Origin: Epiperipatus broadwayi
Lineage: Eukaryota; Onychophora; Udeonychophora; Euonychophora; Peripatidae
Direction of reading: 5' to 3'
Assembly: GCA_028023455.1 (NCBI GenBank)
Contig: JAQFVV010012405.1
Coordinates: 684,001 to 748,000, forward strand
Length of the DNA stretch: 64,000 nt
Translations under genes and position numbers: made by a program
Shown here: in pieces, positions 38,301-51,191 of the stretch
How positions within the stretch are numbered: the stretch's first letter is position 1
Layout of the letters: every line of letters starts with the position of its first letter
Notes under the pieces: generated by a model
Database searches by the model: none
What the model was told of the DNA's origin: nothing
The model's input: the letters and a program-made list of their open reading frames with translations, nothing else

Positions 38301-40516
38301 ATTGTGCTTTTATTTTTTAATGAGTTAATTTTTTTCTGTAGAAATGATTTATGAAATTAAATTATAATAACAAAGAAAAGTTTTTTTTTCACATTTCACT
38401 ATTCTTTAGTGCATTTCATAAACTAACAAGTAGGGAGAAAAAAACGTTTTTGTTTTCAATGTAAATATCTTATAATAATTAATATGTATTTTAAGACAAA
38501 CATTTTGCCAATTATTATTATTTTAATCTTGAATTGTTTATTTTTATACATCTTCTTTATCCTTTTCATTTCATTCTATGAATTTAGTATCTTCATTATT
38601 CTGATGTAGTCAAAGTTGAAGTGCATTGTTGTGTTGCTTGATTACCTCTTCGGTTGTGAAAATGAAGGTTGGCTTTTGCCACATTGGCCAATATTTCACT
38701 CGAAGTGGCTGTGATTTTTGCCTCTTTTGTTTCCTCTTCAGTTCAAAAGTGGCCATTTTAAAATCTAACCATGCTTATATGCTCCTTTCCTAGACAATTT
38801 TCTTGATTTGCCCTAGTGCTGCGATGCAGCAGAATGTTAGGGGTGTTGGATGGTAATAAATTTAATTTTCTGCCCGACTGTGTTTGTGCCCAATTCAGGG
38901 ATCTTGTGATTTCTGACACTTCACTGAACTGTATTGCCCATAGCAACTTCGCCAGGGATGTTGTCACTTTTTTCCCCTCTTTTTTTCACTCGTTTTTATT
39001 TTAAATGACAGACTATTATTAGAAAGAAGAAAGGAGAAAAAGTGAAAAGTATTGAAATGTGAATAGCATTAATAATATCTTAAATACAGAATTTAATAAT
39101 AACTTTTACACACACACACACACATCTGTAAGCACACAATTACTTTTGCACTATATATATGTGAGAATATTTAAAAAATACTTCATGAAATACTGTGATA
39201 AAGAAAATGATTGTGTAGTCATTGAAAGAGTAACTAATCTTTAAACATATTTACAAATATTGTTCACATTTTGAACGTTGAACTAACCAGACATATATAT
39301 TTCAAAGCCAAGAATAAATAATAATATGGAGTTAAAAATATATGTCACTATATATATATCTAGCATTTTATCGGTTCGTTCAAGCGATGTTATGCATAAA
39401 CAGCGTCATAGTGCGCAATTAAATACTTATTGTAATTTAAACACACACCATAAAGTATAAATGTATGCATTTTTTGCATTATTGTAAATTAATCATAGTT
39501 CATGGAGTAAGCATCTGAAAGCATCTTAAAGGATATATTAATAAAATGTATTTTATTATGTATTACATAGTATATGAGTCAGAAGTCTGAGCGTTGAATG
39601 TTCTAGAATGTTCATTATAAGATATTAATGGAATTTGTATAAGGTGCTTCAGTGGAAAAGAAGTAGAATCGAGAGTTAAATATTTTTGGATTAATTTTAA
39701 ACTGTCGGAAGTTTAAGAAAACTCGATTTGAATAATTCGATGATTTAATAAATACTTGGGCACCCAAATGACTGATTATTTAAATTTCTACTTTATATAA
39801 TAATTTGAATTGTGTATCAAATGCTCGAATTTTTATTATTCTATAACAGATTCAAGCCTTTCAGCTTTGCTTTGAATCAGTTCTTTTCTTCTGATAAATT
39901 GTATATTGGGAGATGATTTAAATAATACACTTCTAAAGTATATTGCAGTTATTTATTTATTGATGATGGTTTAAACCATATTTCAAATACTTCATTGTGT
40001 AGCAGCTATATTTCTTCTTAGAATTTGGTGCCTCTTTTTTTGTTTAAATAAATAATTTTATTTTTGATTTAATAAACAAAAACGTCAACAACAAAATTTC
40101 AATTTTTAAATATTTAAATTAATGATAATAAAAAAGAGGAAATAATTGAAATAATCAATTTTTACGTGCTTCTTAATAACATACATTTTGTTTTTATTAA
40201 TAGCTATTTAATAAAATAAAATATTGTTAAAAATGATTAAGAAATGGTTGTTTTCTATAGAAGTGACTCAGTAATGACAATATTTACAACAAAACTGGAT
40301 CTAAAACACACACTAAAATAGACATCTTTTACTATTTTATATACTATTTAAGCTATTAGCTTGAAATTTAAAAAAAAAAACTACATTTTTAAACTCAGGC
40401 TACTTCTTTTATATAGTTATATACAAATGGTATTAAATTCTACATATTTTTGAGACTTCAGCTTCACTCCAGTTGTAAGCCCCTCTTATTTTTTAGCTAG
40501 GAAGATTGATGCCAGT
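35391..40516. other. AT-rich DNA without a recognisable gene
   Basis: Minor features are a run of ten G at 37445-37454 and a (CA)n run at 39107-39123. The patch 38600-39000 is less AT-rich, and its minus strand carries two short open frames (69 codons at 38967-38758, then about 48 codons starting MATFELKRKQKRQKSQ). I do not recognise them. Nothing else is seen. Confidence 0.45.
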
Positions 40517-41775
40517 AACAATATCACATGACTTTCTCTTTTGTTCCTATCTACCATAAGCCTGAATATCCTAATTCTTGCTGATAAACTTAAAGTTCAG
40601 AAACTGATATAGAGACAGTAATATTATTGCACTTTGTTATCTGATATCCATTGATCACTCAATCTTAAAGTAGATGGCTATAGAGTAGAATAAATAAAAC
40701 TGTTCTTAAAGACAATTGAGAATTACTAAAACAAATTTTTAATAAATAGATACATATTATTTAATGGTTGACAAATAAATCAAAGCGCTCAACATGAAAA
40801 CTGAAGATCGACTAAAATCATGCACAGAAAAAGTATTGTGCACATGATTTTTACATGATCAGTAGTCTCCAGTTAAAAGATGCAATTGACCACTGTTTAT
40901 AGCAAAGTGCGTACACTGACAATTATTGGTATGAGCTATTTTATAATGAATATTATTTATTTTATTTTCCCTCTAGATCTGCTAAACCCCTTTATTATTT
41001 TTAACTTTTAATTTTTTGAAATATTCAAAATTGTCCCATGTTGAAGGAATATTATTTATTTTGAGAAACCATTGGGATTCAGAAATTTTTAATAGAATTT
41101 TTAATGTAGATAAATATGCGTTATTGGGTGGTGAACTGTGGATAGTAAAGAAGAGTATTTAAATACCAACCACAATATTACATGATCATATGCTTTTATC
41201 TACTGTATGACTGAATATTGTTGCTGATGAAGTCAAAGTTAAGAAATAAATATAGGGACAAGAATACTGTAGCACTTTATCATTTGATACTATTGATCAC
41301 TCAAGCTTAAAATAGTATAGAATAAAGAGAACTGCTCTTAATGGCAATTAGCAATTGCAAAACAAATTTTCAATAAATATACGAATTACTTAACAGTTAA
41401 TGAATAAAACCAGTTTAGTGTGAAAACTGAGAATAGATTAAAACCCATATATAGAAAAAATATTATATGCATGATTTTCACATGTTCAGTTGTGTTTAGT
41501 TAAATTTTGATTACTGTTTATAATGAAATGCATGCACTGACATTTGGTGGAATGGTGTATTTTATAATGAATATTTATTCCCTCTAGATCTACTATATAC
41601 TCCTGTCACCATTGACTTCTAACTCTTTGAAAGATTCAAATGCCCAGACATTGACCACTTTGAAAACATTTTGTATTGTCAGGGGATTCAGATAATTTTA
41701 GATAAAATTTTAAAAGTAGATAGATATGCATTATTGGGTGATGAACTATGGATAACAAATAGGAATATTCAAGAG
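40517..41775. repeat. Diverged tandem duplication, period about 640 bp
   Basis: Unit 1 (about 40517-41165) and unit 2 (about 41169-41775) share landmarks in the same order. These are CCATTGATCACTCAATCTTA / CTATTGATCACTCAAGCTTA, AACAAATTTTTAATAAATA, ATGATTTTTACATG, CACTGTTTATAGCAAA, TTTTATAATGAATATTATTT, CCCTCTAGATCT, GGGATTCAGA and TTATTGGGTGGTGAACT. They have diverged substantially, so the duplication is old. No coding potential. Confidence 0.75.
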
Positions 41776-42074
41776 AAAATAGATGGATCTTTTTATGAAG
41801 GAAATAAAAAGTAAATTAAGATGTCTGATAAGTTACAGTTTGTAAATAAATTATCAAAATTAGCTACTTAATTGGACTATATGAAAAAAGCTAGAAAGAT
41901 TTTACATTGCACAAGATTAATAGATAGGCAAATTCTTTCTGTGCTTTTATTTAAATAATGGGATAAAAGTGTGAAGAATAATATTAATAGCTTCTAATCA
42001 GAGCTGCTATATGTTGTTGTTCAGGTTATGCAGAGCACAGTGACATTTGGGGGGAGAGTGTCATGCCACTATGA
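41776..42074. other. AT-rich DNA, nothing recognised
   Basis: It lies between the 640-bp duplication and a dispersed repeat. No feature seen. Confidence 0.45.
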
Positions 42075-42310
42075 TAATTAATAAAATTTACATTTAAATG
42101 AAAATATTTAGATTTTTGAATCACTTTATTATTAGAAACATGTTGACAAATTTTTTTTATTTAAATATAAGAGGATTATTTTTTCCTTAGTTGTGTGACC
42201 AATGCTTAAAATATACTTCAGTACATATATCCTTTACTATTGTGATCAACTACCAGTGCCAAGTTGCTGCACTAATTAACAAAATTTATATCTAAATAAA
42301 ATGTTTATAT
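42075..42310. repeat. Dispersed repeat of about 240 bp, copy c
   Basis: Same structure as copies at 31640 and 35172: AATTAATAAAATTTACATTT, AATCACTTTATTATTAGAAA, ATATAAGAGGATTATTTTTT, then a second AATTAACAAAATTTATATCT. Confidence 0.6.
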
Positions 42311-42597
42311 TTCTGAATCATTTTCTTTAAATATCCTAATTTATATGAAAAATAACACATTAGTATTAATAATTTAAAATAAACTTAATTAAAAAATATT
42401 CCCTTGTAATAATTATAGTAATTATGCAGTACATCCAGAAACCAGTCATATAGTGGGCAAGTTCATTTATTAGGCATATTTTATAAGCATCTGTATAGTG
42501 TGTGCAGTATAGCACAGCAATAAAATGTCAGACTCTGAAATATGGGTGCTATAAAGATTTTTTTCTTTCAATTTAATAGCATTAAATAATATTAAAT

Positions 42598-43075
42598 ATA
42601 ATATAGTTTTGTTAAGCTTTTTTTTTCCAAATAAAAAGATGAAATGTCAAAAATTTTAAATAGGAAAGTTACTTACTGATTTACATATATAATCATATAT
42701 ACATATTAATTATGATATATACATAAAGAGTATACATATTAACTTTCTGCAAATATCTAGTGATATATATATATATACACTATATGTGTGAAATTAATTT
42801 AAAGTAAAATTATACGTATTAAATGTACAGTGTTAGTAAGCATTTTTTAAAAAAATAAAAAGATTTTCCAGCAAAGTAAAAATGTTATATACTTTTCATT
42901 TAAAAGAATATTTCCTAATTTTTAATCACTTCTATATATATATTATGTACACATACTAAATATGGTATATACATAACGGATATACATTTTAACTTATAAA
43001 TGAAATATCTTGTGATATATATATATATATCAACTATAAGTGTTCAGTCAATTTAAAGTATGATATAGTTTTACC
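42598..43075. repeat. Diverged tandem duplication, period about 235-250 bp
   Basis: Both units carry TAAGC-T-run-AATAAAAAGAT, TTATGATATATACATAAAG / TATGGTATATACATAACGG, GTGATATATATATATATA and CAATTTAAAGTA-like blocks in order. Confidence 0.65.
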
Positions 43076-43359
43076 TTTTTATTTACTAAAAAATAATAGA
43101 GATAAAAAAATTTTTAATACAAAGTACTTTTATTGATTGTGTAATAAAAAGGAAAAAAAATCATTGTTTCTTCAACCACAATTGAGGGTTTTAATTTAAC
43201 TTGAAATAAAAGCAGTTGTTTGTTGTCAATTAGTTTACATATATTCATGTCCATATGGGAAATTACATTCCTATCTAATTTTAATAAATTAGAGATTAGT
43301 CTCAAAACAAGTCATCGCTGTATAAGTTGCAGTTATACTGAGTTAAGATTAGGAAAGAA

Positions 43360-43612
43360 AAATCATACTCATAATTATTGTTAGGTAAAAATGGTTTATT
43401 GAATTACAGTAGGATCAAAAATGTCACTCTTTATAGTTGTTGTCATATAAAGATGGCAGTTGTGTTTTATTGAATTATGATTGGGATCTTAAAAATGACC
43501 ATTCCTTATAATTATTGTTATAAAGATAGCATTGATGTTTATCTCACATAGAATATATATATGCATCAACAGTATAGAATATATATATGCATCAACAGTA
43601 GAAGACATATGA
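43360..43612. repeat. Short tandem repeats (about 75 bp and about 27 bp units)
   Basis: Three diverged units of ATAATTATTGTT-AAAGATGG-TTTATTGAATTA-GGATC-AAAAATG-CACT-CTTATA span 43365-43535. Two near-identical units of TATAGAATATATATATGCAT plus CAACAG follow at 43551-43608. Confidence 0.7.
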
Positions 43613-43959
43613 GTAAAAGAAATGTATTTATGTGTATGAGTTCATGCATAGAATTGTGTTTGAAGTTTATTGAAGTCAGATTCAACATATGATGAATGTA
43701 TTCTATTATCTATAAATATATTAATAGTATAATGTAAATGAAGATTAAAATTAAACTTTGTAATGAAGTCTTGGACATTTATGTGCAATAATTGTCTTTC
43801 TGCATGCATATGGAATAAGTCAATAATGTATAAAGATTAAAAGAACTTTATTAAATGAAAGTTAAATTGTATATTATTTTAAAAATTATATTTGTAATCA
43901 AACTTTGTTAACTTTTTTGTATGCAAGATCATATGGTGTGCATGTATTGATCAGAAGTA
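43613..43959. other. AT-rich DNA, nothing recognised
   Basis: No feature seen before the palindrome. Confidence 0.45.
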
Positions 43960-44347
43960 ACTTGTGTTTATTTTGATCTAGTTTGCTATTGCAAATAGGC
44001 TGTGTAATAGTCATTATTTTATCAAAATAAATATTGTTTTAAATGTATATGTGTGTTGATTTATTTCCTGATGCTTAAAGCCAGGTCATACCCGTGTAAC
44101 TTACATAAATAAATAGAGAAAAAATTAAATAGTTGAAACATGTTAATTTGATCATTACAATATACATGTTTCAACTATTTAAATTTTTCTCTATTTATTT
44201 ATGTAAGTTACATGGGTATCACATGGCTTTAACCATCAGGAAACAAACCAACACACATATACACTTAAAACAATATTTATTTTGATAAAATAATGACTAT
44301 TACACAGCGTATTTGCAATACCAAACTAAATCAAAAAGAACACAAGT
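43960..44347. repeat. 388-bp near-perfect palindrome (foldback)
   Basis: Left arm 43960-44143 and right arm 44164-44347 are inverted copies, with about 13 mismatches in about 184 bp (about 93 percent) and a loop of about 20 bases. The outer ends are ACTTGTG and CACAAGT. It has the form of a foldback or MITE-like DNA element, or a frozen snap-back product. It encodes nothing. Its right end is 3-4 bases from the 5' end of RTE copy 3. Confidence 0.9.
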
Positions 44348-44350
44348 AGT

Positions 44351-46513
44351 GCTGTAGGTAATTTTGGTTATGGTAATAGAAATGAGAGAAAAACTTTATA
44401 TTATGAATTCTCTTTTTGAGAAAAATGTTAAAAAAAAATGGACATGGAAGCATCCCAATGACGGTACAGCAGAATTGGATTATATTTTGACTAACAGAAA
44501 ATACATATTTTAAGATTGTAATGTTTTTAATAAATTTAACACAGGAAGTGATCATTGATTAGTAAGATGTAAGTTACATTTTAATGCAAAACTAGAGGGA
44601 CAAAAATTATTAAGAAAAACAATTTTTATAGTTGATATTCCTAATCTTCAGAAACATTCTAATGAGTTTAAATTAGAACTTACAAATCGGTTTCAAGTGT
44701 TAGTAGATTTTGAACATGATTCAGATTTGAATGAAATTAATATGAAAATAACTGATACATTTTTAAAAACTGCAACAAAGATAGCTGGTAGAAAAAAGCA
44801 GCAATTGACCAATAAAATTTCTCCTAAGACTAGCGAATTTAGGACTAAAAGAGGGAATATGAAAATATACAAAAATGATGCATTAAAAAGGATTGAATAT
44901 CTCGAATTTTGTAAAATGGTATGGAAAAGAGTTGAAAATGATATAAGAAAGTATAACTGTGAACTAGCAAGGAAAGCTGTAGAAGAAAATAAAAGTCTCA
45001 AGAATGTAAAACAACATTTTGGTGTGGTAGGAAATTTATATCTGCAATAGGAAAAAAAGATGGAATTTTTACTAAAAAGAGAGATGATATTTTGAAATGG
45101 GTAGAAGACTTTTATCAAGAATTATATAGTAATAAAGACCAAGTACCTCCTATTTCTATTGCATCTTCTGAATTGCCCAGAATTTTAAATGAACAAGTGA
45201 AACATGCAATTAAATGTATGAAGAAAGGAAAGGCTCCAGGTAATGATGGAATTTTAATTGATATATTAAAAGAAGCAGGTGAAGAAATAGAAAAAAAAAT
45301 AGCAAAGTTATATACCAAATGTCTAAATGATAAAGATGTACCAGATGATTGGAAGAAAGCAGTAATAATATTAATATTTAAAAAAGGTGATAAGGAAGAT
45401 ATTAGAAATTACAAACCTATCAGCCTTTTATCAGTTTTATACATAATGTTTACCAAGATAATTAGAACTCGTCTACAAAGAACATTGCATTTCCACCAAC
45501 CAAGGGAACAAGCTGGATTTAAAAGTGGTTTTAGTACAGTAGATAATATCCAGGTATTGAGAGAAGTTATAGAAAGGACAAATGAATATGAGTTGTCATT
45601 ATGTTTTGGATTTGTAGATTATGAAAAGGCATTTGATTCTATAAACATTTGTTCAGTGAATAAAGCATTGGGTCATCAAGATATAGATCCAGGATATTGT
45701 CATATTTTAAAGAATATTTATATAAATGCAACAGCAACAATTAGATTACATAATGATACTGTGAAAGTCAACATTGAGAAAGGTGTAAGACAAGGTGACT
45801 CTATATCTCCAAAACTTTTCACAGCAGTGTCGCAAGAAATATTTTGTGGACTAAAATGGGAAACTAAAGGAGTGAAAGTAAATGGAGATTATTTGATTTG
45901 CTCAAAATATGAAAATAAAGATTGATTATGATGAATTAGAAGAAGTTAACAGTTACAAATACCTTGGTCAGATTATTAATACAGATGGAAACATAACGGA
46001 TGAAATTAATCATAGAATTAAACTTGGTTGGAGTGCTTTTGGTAGAAATAACTTGATACTAAAAGGAAATATGCCTATGTGTTTGAAAAGGAAGGTTTTT
46101 AACAAATGTGTTTTACCAATTCTTACTTATGGATCTGAGACTTGGACACTTAATAGAAGAGCAATACAGAGACTCCAGACCATTCAAAGAAGTATGGAGA
46201 GATGCATGTTGAGAGTAACAAGAAATGATCGAAAACCTAATGTGTGGGTAAGAGAACAAACAGGTGTTACTGACCTCACTGAAAAAATTAAAAGATTGAA
46301 GTGGAGTTGGGCTGGACATATTGCTAGAAGAGATGATAATAGATGGACAATTGAAATCTTAAACTAGATTCCAAGAGATTGTAAAAGACCCAAAAAGAAA
46401 CCACATGTAAAATGGATGGATGAAATAAGAAAGTGTGCAGGGGTGATGTGGAGAAGAAAAGCTAAAGATCGGAGAAGATGGATTAAACTCAGAGAGACCT
46501 TCATCCTGTAGTG
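44351..46513 (+). pseudogene. RTE reverse transcriptase remnant lacking the ADD catalytic site
   Basis: It retains the second half of the endonuclease and most of the reverse transcriptase ([43 protein letters not shown]) plus the C-terminal WAGHIARRDD block. Compared with copy 2, about 150 bp is missing near 45893, between NGDYL and SKYENKD, removing the LDFADD catalytic motif. Stops (CGA to TGA near 44557, Q to TAA near 44511, W to TAG at 46365-46367) and frameshifts, including one near 45030, add to this. It cannot make an active enzyme. Confidence 0.85.
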
Positions 46514-46545
46514 GATTGATAATGGTTGATCATAATGATGATGTT
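44351..46545 (+). mobile_element. RTE-type LINE, copy 3, 5'-truncated
   Basis: Homology to RTE copies 1 and 2 begins at GCTGTAGGTAATTTTGG inside the endonuclease domain and runs to a TGATGATG tail near 46535-46545. A short deletion near 44388 removes roughly 24 bases of the endonuclease region. Confidence 0.85.
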
Positions 46546-47100
46546 ATATAGTTGACATATTGATTATTGAAACTATTAACCATATACTGTCATGAACCCA
46601 ATTTAGTATTGTAAGCTAGCCAAATGTTCTGGTTTTCTCATTTGAAGTAAATACTTATGCATCATTGTTATGTTATTTTTTTTTCTTTTTTTTTATGCTT
46701 CATATATGTTTCATGTTGGTGACATCTTACCTTATCAATAGTCCATAAATGTTGTGCTTTAGAGAAATATGTAAAAAAGATTAAATATGATTTAATAATA
46801 TTTTATTAACATGCAGTAATATTTAATAATAATTTATCAGTAAATTGATTTTTCAGTAATAGTTTAAGATATGACAAAAATAGTTACATGACTAACTAAT
46901 AAATTTACCATGCAATATATTAATAGTAATTATAAAGACTTACTAAAATGTTAGTTTCAAAATTATTGGATTTTTAGTATATAAATTCATGAAACTGTGA
47001 TGTCTCATCTTTTTAGGATCCTTCTTTTGTTCCAGTTTTTTTAAAATAGAGGGAATATACAAAATTCAATAATTACCATGAATTATCATTATTATCTATT
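46546..47100. other. AT-rich DNA, nothing recognised
   Basis: It lies between RTE copy 3 and an older LINE relic. No feature seen. Confidence 0.45.
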
Positions 47101-48060
47101 ATAGAAAATGTACGTTTGATGATTTTGTGGGAGAGAATGGCACAGAAAAATGGTTATTAGATGCTCATCATAGTTTTATAGAATCCAGAAGCTCTATAGA
47201 CATGGTTTTTGTTACCAGAAACATCCAAGAGGTGTGTTAAGAACAAATAAGACATCTATATATTGTTTGTATTAATTTGTTCAAAGCATTTAATTCAATC
47301 AGAGAGATGCACGACTCTAGCATTAGTTGGTTGTTCATTAAAATTTATTCATATTATTTTGTGACTATGTATTATTACTACAAATAAAAAAAATCTGAGA
47401 GGTTTGCACTGAAAATTGGTGTTAATAAGGATATGTACTCATTTCAACTTTATTTTTGTGATAGTATTCTTTATAATTATTTATAGATGGACTAATAAAT
47501 CAGAGATTAATATGCAATACAGATTTATTGGTGAATTTTTTAACTTGAAACCAGAACTTTATCTTTTTGTCTTCTGGATTTTAGAAAATTCTTGCGATTG
47601 TATTATTTTGTGTTAATTCAAAAGTTGATCTACAGAATATATTTAATGTTTTGAGTGGATCTTATATTTTACTATTCAAAATTTTAACTTAGATTGTTAT
47701 AGTGTTGAGAATGTTAGTGAATTTAAACATTTTGGTTGCTGTTTAAATAGAAATCTTGGATTTAGATATTGAAATATAGCATAGACATGCGTTGCAGCTT
47801 TTTGCAATTTAAAAGATATGCTACTTTATTACAATAGAATAGCTATATATGAAGTTATTTTATCACATTTATTATATAGAAATGAGACTTTGATTTACTA
47901 TATACATAACATAAAGGCAATAGAATAATATTATTTAAGGATGCTCCTAACATTCTAGAAATACAATGGCAGTATCAAAACCCAAATCAATATATTCTTC
48001 AGCTTGTTGGATGTGATACTATATACTGAAATTATTGTATGTGAAAAGAATGAATGATAC
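47101..48060 (+). pseudogene. Very old LINE reverse transcriptase relic, different family
   Basis: Broken plus-strand frames give RSSIDMVFVTRNIQEVC, then LYIVCINLFKAFNSIRE. This matches the GRSTIDMVFxxRQIQEKC / LYxxFIDLTKAFDTV block of a LINE family common in molluscs, fish and other animals. Next comes MQYRFIGEFFNLK, like the IRYRxDGxLFNLRRL segment. Then VENVSEFKHFGC-LNRNLGF, like VDxFTYLGSxLSRN, and later AIYEVILSHLLYRNETL, like VYRAVVLTTLLYGCETW. The catalytic Asp of FIDLTKAFD reads Asn in CINLFKAFN. Stops and frameshifts are many, and the endonuclease half is missing. The order of all four blocks is correct, which makes chance resemblance unlikely. Confidence 0.6.
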
Positions 48061-50002
48061 TAGACTTTCTAATATTAAAAAAATTAGAGAACTTGATCAT
48101 GATTTTCTTTGTAAAACAAGGCAAAACTCTCTCCATACAGTAGTGCCACCCTGTGCCAACCAGAGTAATCAATGGATGCCAGAAGGCTTGTGCATAAAAT
48201 TATGTGCTAGTATAAGAGATGGTAATCATGTGATGTTTAGTGATTTTTCTTTGTAGAGACAAAGTTCTTTATTTCATAAAGATTATTTCAAAGATATTCT
48301 TAAGATCTGCAGTTTTGATTGTTTTCAATATCAGTTGTTTTTATTTGGGAGATTTGAGAATCAAGAACAATGAAAAGCTACAATTAAACAAGGAAAACTT
48401 ATTCCTAGTGTATTATTATCATTATTTTCTTTTGGATTTGAATTGTCCATATTCATTTGATGTGGCTGCTGCTGTTGTATTTGAGTATAATAAATGGTAA
48501 TTGCAATTAGAATATATATCTTTGTTTACAAGAATTAGAATGGTCATACTCATTTACAAGTAGTTCCATGTATGTATTTGTTTCAAGTTATGTGAGTGTG
48601 TTAATTTTTTTTTCTAAAAACAGATTGAAATGACTAGGCAATATAATTAATTTTAAGACCAGGTGATAATATTTGATCATCTGTGGTAATTATTTGTCTT
48701 ATTTGTAGACCTGCATGATAAACTTGCTTATTTCAAAAGTAGAGGCATGGTTTGTGTATACATGTAATTTTCTCGAGTGTAAAGATGTATGTTTACATAG
48801 TACATATGCATTCATACACTTTTCAGAAATGGTTCATATACTGTAGACATGACTGGATTAAATGTTTTAAATACATAATCAAAAAATATTAACAATTTGT
48901 TTACATTTAAACTTTTTTAAAAATTTATATCAGGAATATATTTACGTCCTGTTGATATTATAAAACTGTATCAAAATTACTAAATTTTGGTATAGCTTTA
49001 TTTTTTCACTGATTTTATCTGGAGTCTTATTTCATTATTTTCAAATATTACAAATTTAATTTAGAATTTTATTCTATATATTCTCAATGCACATTAATCA
49101 CTGCACTCAGTAAATATTCTGAAGATAACAGATAGAAAAATCTAATTGTTCAATACTTTTCATCTTTCAGATTCCAACAATGCTTCGGTCTGCAGTATTA
49201 TTACGCCTTTTGGCGTCACTGCTTCCATATAAGCTTTTCATGTATATACTAAAGGATTTGCATGGGGAAGCATGATTTTGGCAACACTGTTGGCGTTAAT
49301 ATTTACTGAGCCAAATCCACTTTGACACAGCCCTTAATTAACAAAATATGTGTCCATCTGCATGCTTTGGCTCAGATTTTGTCACATCCTTATACTACTT
49401 TGCCTTAGCTTGTCTTTTCAGATCGTAGCATAGATTTTTAAAAATAGTTATTCGCCTAAAGGAATTGTACATAAAATTTATCGGAAGATTATTTAAAACT
49501 TGCTTTTGTTTATACAGACTCTAAATGCGTAGAATTAAAACTCATATGGATTATATACATAGCTATGATTACATACATGTTTGTGGGGTATATATGCATG
49601 AACAGAATGTAAAACAGGAGCAAAAAAATAATATATATTTATCCTAGAATAAAAAAACACTAACAAGTTTTTAAGATTAAAAATGAGACAAACATATATA
49701 TATTTGAAAACTTTTGTTTAACATTTATACACTTCAAAAAAAAAAAAACAAGAAGAGATCTTTGGAAAAAAAAAAAAATCCCAAGATACATTTCTGACTG
49801 AATTAGTATTTTTTATTTGGTGTACTTCATAAATTACTCTCAAATGTGTTCAGCACCACTCATTGTTTGTCTATTATTATATTCAGTTTATAAGTGCCCT
49901 GCTTTCCGCCAAAACACTAATTATCATTGCTTTTAAATAAATAAATACAGGAATAGTTATTATGAATCATTTATTATATTAAATATTATATTAGATAGAT
50001 AT
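48061..50002. other. AT-rich DNA without a recognisable gene
   Basis: It holds open frames of 73 and 86 codons near 48035-48500 with no recognisable domain. A less AT-rich patch lies at 49150-49420. No other feature seen. Confidence 0.45.
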
Positions 50003-51191
50003 ATTTATTCATGGAATATATAGAAACTCGTGCTTTAGAATCATCATCTTTAAAACCTCTCATTTGGCTCAGATGCATATATGACACTTTTGTCATATGG
50101 CAACATGGAAAAAATAAATTAGATGATTTTTTCTTACATTTAAATAATATGCATCCTCATATTAAATTTGCAATGGAGACAGTCTGATGGAAAACTCCCT
50201 TTTCTTGATGTTCTAGCCACCAGAATACCAAATAGTTATCTTTTTCTATTTACAGAAAGGGTACACACACAGACAGATATTTACATTTACATTCTCATCA
50301 TCACCCAACTCAGATAGTTTCTGTAGCCAAAACTCTTTTAAATAGAACAATTATCCTTTCAGATGAGACACATCTGAAAGAAGAAATAAGTCATATTAAT
50401 AGTGTTTTATTAGCAAATGGTTATAATTACAAATTTATAAAAAAAAAGCCTTATTTCAAGCCCAAAATAGACAAAATAGGAAACAAAAAGATGATAAATC
50501 AGCTATTAGGATTTGTGTTCCATATGTAAAAGGAACTACAGACAGTATCAGACATATATTAAAATGCTATAATATAGATACAGCATTTTCTGCTCATCAA
50601 AAGATCAGCAATATAATAACCAAGCCTAAGGATTCAATCCCTCTTGAATCTCATGGTGTCTATCAAATCTCATGTAAAAATTGTAAAGCTTCTTACATAG
50701 GTATGAGTAATCGTCACATCAGTGTTACGAGAGATGAGCATGCTAATGCAGTTAAACAACACTCATCATCATCAGCACTCTCACTCCGTACTATAGATTC
50801 AGGTCATAAAATTGATTTTTCTAGTACCAGGATCATATCCAGATGTGATAATCTCTACCAGTGCAAAATTAGAGAAGCCATTGAGTTACTTAAAAGGCCA
50901 GATTGTATCAATAAGCAAGATGATACATGCAAACTTCCTTCTATTTGGAAAGATTTTTTTAAAAAAACATTCCTAAATTTAACATTTTTGCTATTGATGG
51001 AATTTTAATGTTTTATTCAAATCTGTGATTGTAGCACCTCTACAACTGTCTTTCTACCTTTTATAACTCTGTGGATGGCTTGTGTGACCAAGTCAAAACG
51101 TCAGTATATTAATATTAAAAGTTTTTAACATGGATGATCCCACAAAATATGTATTTTATATATTTAACCCATGCAAATCTTCGTTTTAACA
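50003..51191 (+). pseudogene. Upstream partial Penelope copy (pseudo-LTR)
   Basis: It covers the end of the reverse transcriptase, the linker and the GIY-YIG endonuclease. The catalytic YIDD of the full copy reads CIYD here (near 50081-50092). A 2-nt loss near 50180 and extra A residues near 50445 break the frame. The C-terminal part from 50703 is open to 51006 and ends with an altered tail, because the T/A run after WKDFF lost the stop seen in the full copy. It is about 95 percent similar to the downstream copy and was probably produced with it. Confidence 0.8.
51069..51102 (+). ncRNA. Hammerhead-ribozyme-like motif, upstream Penelope repeat
   Basis: CTGTGGA, a 6-bp stem (GGCTTG/CAAGTC, one GT wobble) with loop TGTGAC, then AAAACGTC. 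In a hammerhead core this would be CUGANGA, stem II, GAAA. Here A6 is T and G12 is A, so it is probably inactive. Penelope-like elements are known to carry hammerhead motifs in their terminal repeats. Confidence 0.35.

Noticed and set aside
40517-41775. LTR pair interpretation of the 640-bp direct repeats
   Set aside because: The repeats abut with almost no core, have no TG...CA ends, and have diverged substantially. A tandem duplication is simpler.
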